Assembly: GCA_017509065.1 (NCBI GenBank)
Contig: JAFWQM010000019.1
Location: 1 to 44,587, forward strand
Reading direction: 5' to 3'
Origin: Clostridia bacterium
GTDB taxonomy: Bacteria; Bacillota_A; Clostridia; Christensenellales; Aristaeellaceae
Length of the DNA: 44,587 bases
Position numbers and translations under genes: made by a program. Positions 41,988 to 44,587 of this stretch are shown here, one piece after another (the stretch's first letter is position 1; each line of letters begins with the position of its first letter). The notes below the pieces were generated by a model. It worked only from the letters and a program-made list of their open reading frames with translations. It was not told the DNA's origin and ran no database searches.

Positions 41988-43472
41988 TTATAGCCCTGCG
42001 GCGGATGATTCTTTCCAGCTATCCCGCCACAGGGCTTTCTTTCTCTGCAGCATTTCATCTGTACGTTCAATATAGTTTTTGATTTCGCTTACATTCGGCG
42101 CGCGTTCGATACGGCCAATGGCCGGATCGACGCGCTTGCTGATCGCGCCCGCGCCACAGGCCAGCACATGGCCTGTCTCCTCCATCATGTCCACATTATA
42201 GACGCAGGCGTGGCCGGGCAGGGCGTAGCCCACGTTTTCCAGGTTGCCGGCCATATGCTTCTGACGGTAGAGGTAATAGGGCTTCATGCCCCGCCTCGCG
42301 GCTTCTTCGCGGCCCGCGTCCACCATCCGCGCGACCATCTCCCCGTCGGGCAGCTCCGCTTCCCACAGGTGCAAAAGACTGCTGCGCTTGATGGAGAGGG
42401 TATGTATCGTCAGGCTTTCGGGGGCCAGCGAACGGCTCCATTGCAGAGTTTGCAGGAACATGTCCAGGTTTTCCCCCGGCAGACCCGCAATCAGATCCAT
42501 GTTGATGTGTGAAAAGCCCGCTTCCCGCGCCAAAGCATAGGCAGCTTCGGTCTGCGCGGTGGTGTGGCGGCGGCCGATCCTTTGCAGCGTTTCGTCGTGC
42601 ATGGTCTGCGGGTTGATGGAAATGCGAGTGGCTCCATGGCTGCGGATCACAGCCAGCTTTTCTGCGTCGATGGTGTCCGGTCGGCCTGCTTCCACGGTCA
42701 CTTCCATGGCGCGGTTAATAAAGGGCTGGGCGGCGGAAAGCACCCTGTTCAGCATAGCGGCGCTGAGAGAGGTCGGTGTGCCCCCGCCCATGTAGAAGGC
42801 GCGGGGACGCAAATTCTTTTCTTCCATGAGCGCCAGCGTGCCCGCAATTTCCTTTTCCAGTGCGTCCACATAAGGAGGAAGCTGCTTTCCCTTGCCCACT
42901 TCGCCGCTCAGAAAAGAGCAGTAAGCGCATCGCGACACGCAGAAGGGAATGCCGACGTACAAATCCACATCGTCGTCCCGGGGAATAGGAAGCGCCTGCT
43001 GCACTTCGATGATTTCCCGCAGTAGCGCGGCCTTTTCGGGCAGCAGGTCAAAGATATCCCGCGTTTCCGCTTCGGCCTCCGTAAGTGTCAGTCCCCGGCT
43101 CATCCCTTCGTACAAAAGCCTTGTGGGCCGGATGCCGGTCAGCGAGCCCCAGGGCGGCATTCGACCTGTGACCTGCTTCATCACGTCATAGAGTGCCTGC
43201 TTGATGAGTCGTTTGTGATAACGTTTTTCCAGCAAAGGGTCGGGAGAGATTTCTTTGTTCTTTTCAGCGCTGCCCGAACACGCCCCGGTCATCATGATCC
43301 GGCAGCGGCGTATGCCGTTTTCTTCCGTTTCGGTGTGGGTCACGGTAATCTCCCCGCCCTGCTCGTTGACAAGGAACCGCGCCCCGCCCCAGAAAATGCG
43401 CACCACGTCCGCCAAATCGTTGGCGAACTGAGGCGTCGGGGTCATGAGTGAGATGGTTGGATTCGTCATCAT
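41988..43472 (-). CDS. hemZ: Oxygen-independent coproporphyrinogen dehydrogenase HemZ-like
   Basis: A 494-residue radical SAM protein of the HemN/HemZ group. The iron-sulfur ligands C178, C182 and C185 form CxxxCxxC in PFCVSRCAYC, followed by GGGTPTSL, as in HemN relatives. The first 160 residues are a HemZ-type N-terminal domain. Start 43472 is chosen because GGAG lies 6 bases upstream, whereas the in-frame ATG at 43508 has none. The family oxidises coproporphyrinogen III without oxygen, but several HemN-like proteins instead act as heme chaperones or methylases. No other heme gene is in the window, so the role is inferred from sequence. Confidence 0.88.
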   Translation of the reverse strand: MMTNPTISLMTPTPQFANDLADVVRIFWGGARFLVNEQGGEITVTHTETEENGIRRCRIMMTGACSGSAEKNKEISPDPLLEKRYHKRLIKQALYDVMKQVTGRMPPWGSLTGIRPTRLLYEGMSRGLTLTEAEAETRDIFDLLPEKAALLREIIEVQQALPIPRDDDVDLYVGIPFCVSRCAYCSFLSGEVGKGKQLPPYVDALEKEIAGTLALMEEKNLRPRAFYMGGGTPTSLSAAMLNRVLSAAQPFINRAMEVTVEAGRPDTIDAEKLAVIRSHGATRISINPQTMHDETLQRIGRRHTTAQTEAAYALAREAGFSHINMDLIAGLPGENLDMFLQTLQWSRSLAPESLTIHTLSIKRSSLLHLWEAELPDGEMVARMVDAGREEAARRGMKPYYLYRQKHMAGNLENVGYALPGHACVYNVDMMEETGHVLACGAGAISKRVDPAIGRIERAPNVSEIKNYIERTDEMLQRKKALWRDSWKESSAAGL

Positions 43473-43560
43473 AGGTAACTCCGTTAAGCCCTGATAAGCA
43501 ATAATCATCGCAAATTGGCAAAAAGTTTGAATCCCTTATTACGGCTTTCTTGGAAGGGGG

Positions 43561-43607
43561 TCTGGGGGAAACCATTCTTTGGCCTCCAAAGAATGGTTTC
43601 CCCCAGA
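43561..43607. repeat. Perfect 22-bp hairpin repeat
   Basis: The 22 bases 43561-43582 pair perfectly with 43586-43607 around CCT; the arm starts TCTGGGGGAAACC. GGAAG/CTTCC just outside may extend it. It lies between the MBL-fold gene and hemZ, both minus strand. No T-run follows on that strand, so it is not a typical terminator; a REP-like repeat or RNA-processing site is more likely. Confidence 0.75.
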
Positions 43608-43620
43608 AAACTCTTCCGGG

Positions 43621-44214
43621 TCAGCTGTACTTCTCTTTTTCCTCATCCAGCGTGCTCATGCTTCCGTGCCCGGGGCAGATGATCCAGTTCTTGTCCAGGC
43701 TCAGCAGGCGGCGGAGGGAGCGGGCCAGTTCGTCCATGTCTCCGCCCGGCAGATCGGTGCGGCCATATCCACCGCAAAACATGGTGTCGCCGGTGAACAG
43801 CGTGTCCCCAATGGCGTAGACCACGCTTCCCAGGGTATGGCCCGGCGTGTGCATGACCTCAATATCCAGCCCCGCGAGATGCAGCCTGGTTCCCTCACGC
43901 ACATAGTCCGTGGCAGCGGGCCGGGGGCTTTTGTCCCGGAACATCGCGCCCGCGCTCCAAACAGGGTCAAGCAGCATCACGTCATCGGACGGGTGGATGT
44001 AGATCGGTATATCAGAAAAAGCGCTCAGCGCGCCGGTGTGGTCAAAATGCCCGTGGGTCAGCAGCACCGCCACAGCCCGCTTTCCGTCCAGCGCTTCCTT
44101 GATCTTCTCCGGGTTCGCGCCGGGGTCGATGACGATTGCGTCCTCCGCGCCTTCGTTGTATACGATATAGCAGTTGGTCTGCACCGGACCTAAAACCAGG
44201 GTGTCAATCTTCAT
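43621..44214 (-). CDS. MBL-fold hydrolase, glyoxalase II-like
   Basis: A 197-residue metallo-beta-lactamase-fold protein. The metal ligands are THGHFDH (about 53-59), HTPGHT (about 122-127), GDT near residue 143 and the terminal CPGHG (about 180-184). Proteins of this size and motif set are often annotated as hydroxyacylglutathione hydrolase-like, but Clostridia usually lack glutathione, so the thioester substrate is uncertain. It has no signal peptide. GAGAGGA precedes the ATG. It lies 148 bases upstream of the hemZ start and may be co-transcribed with it, with the 22-bp hairpin between. Confidence 0.9.
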   Translation of the reverse strand: MKIDTLVLGPVQTNCYIVYNEGAEDAIVIDPGANPEKIKEALDGKRAVAVLLTHGHFDHTGALSAFSDIPIYIHPSDDVMLLDPVWSAGAMFRDKSPRPAATDYVREGTRLHLAGLDIEVMHTPGHTLGSVVYAIGDTLFTGDTMFCGGYGRTDLPGGDMDELARSLRRLLSLDKNWIICPGHGSMSTLDEEKEKYS

Positions 44215-44424
44215 AAGTGTTCCTCTCGATGGATTTTTGCTTTATTGCTCATTAAAAAGCAGCCCGAAAACCGCGGGATAACATGTGCAAAAATGACCGA
44301 ACTGTGCTTTCGTTTCGGCTTTTGCCCTATATTATTTCGCCGTTGAGTCTGTACACCCCTGCCTGCTTTTGAAGAATAATTACATTCTGAAGTGACCGTT
44401 CCGTCAGATCACACAAAGATGTAT
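44215..44424. other. Gap upstream of the MBL-fold gene
   Basis: An AT-rich non-coding stretch between the MBL-fold start and repeat A copy 3. No ORF and no convincing promoter were found, although an AATAATATAG-like -10 region may lie around 44326-44340 on the minus strand. Confidence 0.5.
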
Positions 44425-44587
44425 TATTGCTCGCCCAACTAAATCATGAATTATGTGCGGGCGATAAATCGGTCCATCCTGCGTCACTCAACCTTGAAAT
44501 ACCTCCAGTATTCCTGCGGTTTCGTTCCTTGTCTGGAACGATTTCTCATCCCGCATCTGAATTCACGATTCAATTGGGCGAGCAATA
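44425..44587 (+). repeat. MITE-like repeat A, copy 3 (internally shortened)
   Basis: A 163-bp copy with both termini (left TATTGCTCGCCCAACTAAAT, right ending GGGCGAGCAATA) in the same orientation as the others. It lacks about 70 bases between TTGAAAT and CCAGTATTCC, including the strong hairpin of the full copy. It ends exactly at the last base of the window. Confidence 0.9.

Overview
This window looks like an accessory-rich stretch of chromosome from an anaerobic, endospore-forming Clostridia member (Bacillota), most plausibly an uncultured gut or rumen species. The sporulation genes gpr and spoIIP, strong Shine-Dalgarno sites, intrinsic terminators and sigma-A-type promoters with 17-nt spacers support a spore-forming low-oxygen Firmicute. 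The 2[4Fe-4S] ferredoxin and HemZ-type radical SAM enzyme suit anaerobic life. The alpha-fucosidase, GH127 arabinofuranosidase and feruloyl-esterase-like hydrolase suggest contact with plant or host glycans. The DNA is GC-rich; a Christensenellales-like lineage is possible, but that is a guess. Both window ends lie in copies of the same repeat, so the window is probably one assembly contig broken at repeats.

Layout. 1-5.1 kb (minus strand): a metallophosphoesterase coupled to a cytosolic ParB-like/BMP-type ligand-binding protein, then a secreted SH3-PIG-L deacetylase. 5.2-13.1 kb (plus): a zinc-ribbon protein, gpr-spoIIP, a membrane protein with murI, a DegV lipid-binding protein, a VanW-family protein and a TetR regulator. 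Large palindromic repeat islands separate several of these units. 13.1-16.5 kb (minus): a lipoprotein-SGNH hydrolase pair, a 56-residue ferredoxin and a secreted L,D-transpeptidase. 16.7-20.8 kb (plus): the c-di-AMP module cdaA-cdaR, an unknown membrane protein and an RsmF-like RNA methyltransferase. 20.8-25.3 kb (minus): trpS, then two tandem promoter-RNA-terminator cassettes leading into a large TerD-like protein gene and an esterase gene. 25.4-29.7 kb (plus): an apparent operon of GH29 fucosidase, P-loop kinase-like protein and GH127 arabinofuranosidase. 29.7-33.9 kb (minus): a large lamin-tail/CotH-kinase membrane protein and two small membrane proteins. 34.1-36.8 kb (plus): a CNNM/CorC-type transporter, the full-length repeat element, an interlocked inverted repeat and a secreted protein. 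37-44.2 kb: a coiled-coil membrane protein, an EF-G-like GTPase, a diguanylate-cyclase-like sensor, HemZ and a metallo-beta-lactamase-fold hydrolase.

Much of the window serves the cell envelope and sporulation: MurI supplies D-glutamate, the L,D-transpeptidase crosslinks wall, VanW and PIG-L proteins act outside the membrane, SpoIIP degrades septal wall during engulfment, Gpr degrades spore SASPs on germination, and CdaA/CdaR make and control c-di-AMP, which is linked to wall and potassium homeostasis. The most unusual signal is the pair of tandem structured RNAs at 23961-24231. They share a 5'/3' core that folds around a variable hairpin, each has its own promoter and terminator, and the second sits directly before the TerD-like gene as a likely attenuating leader. 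No CRISPR array, tRNA, rRNA, transposase or phage gene was seen.
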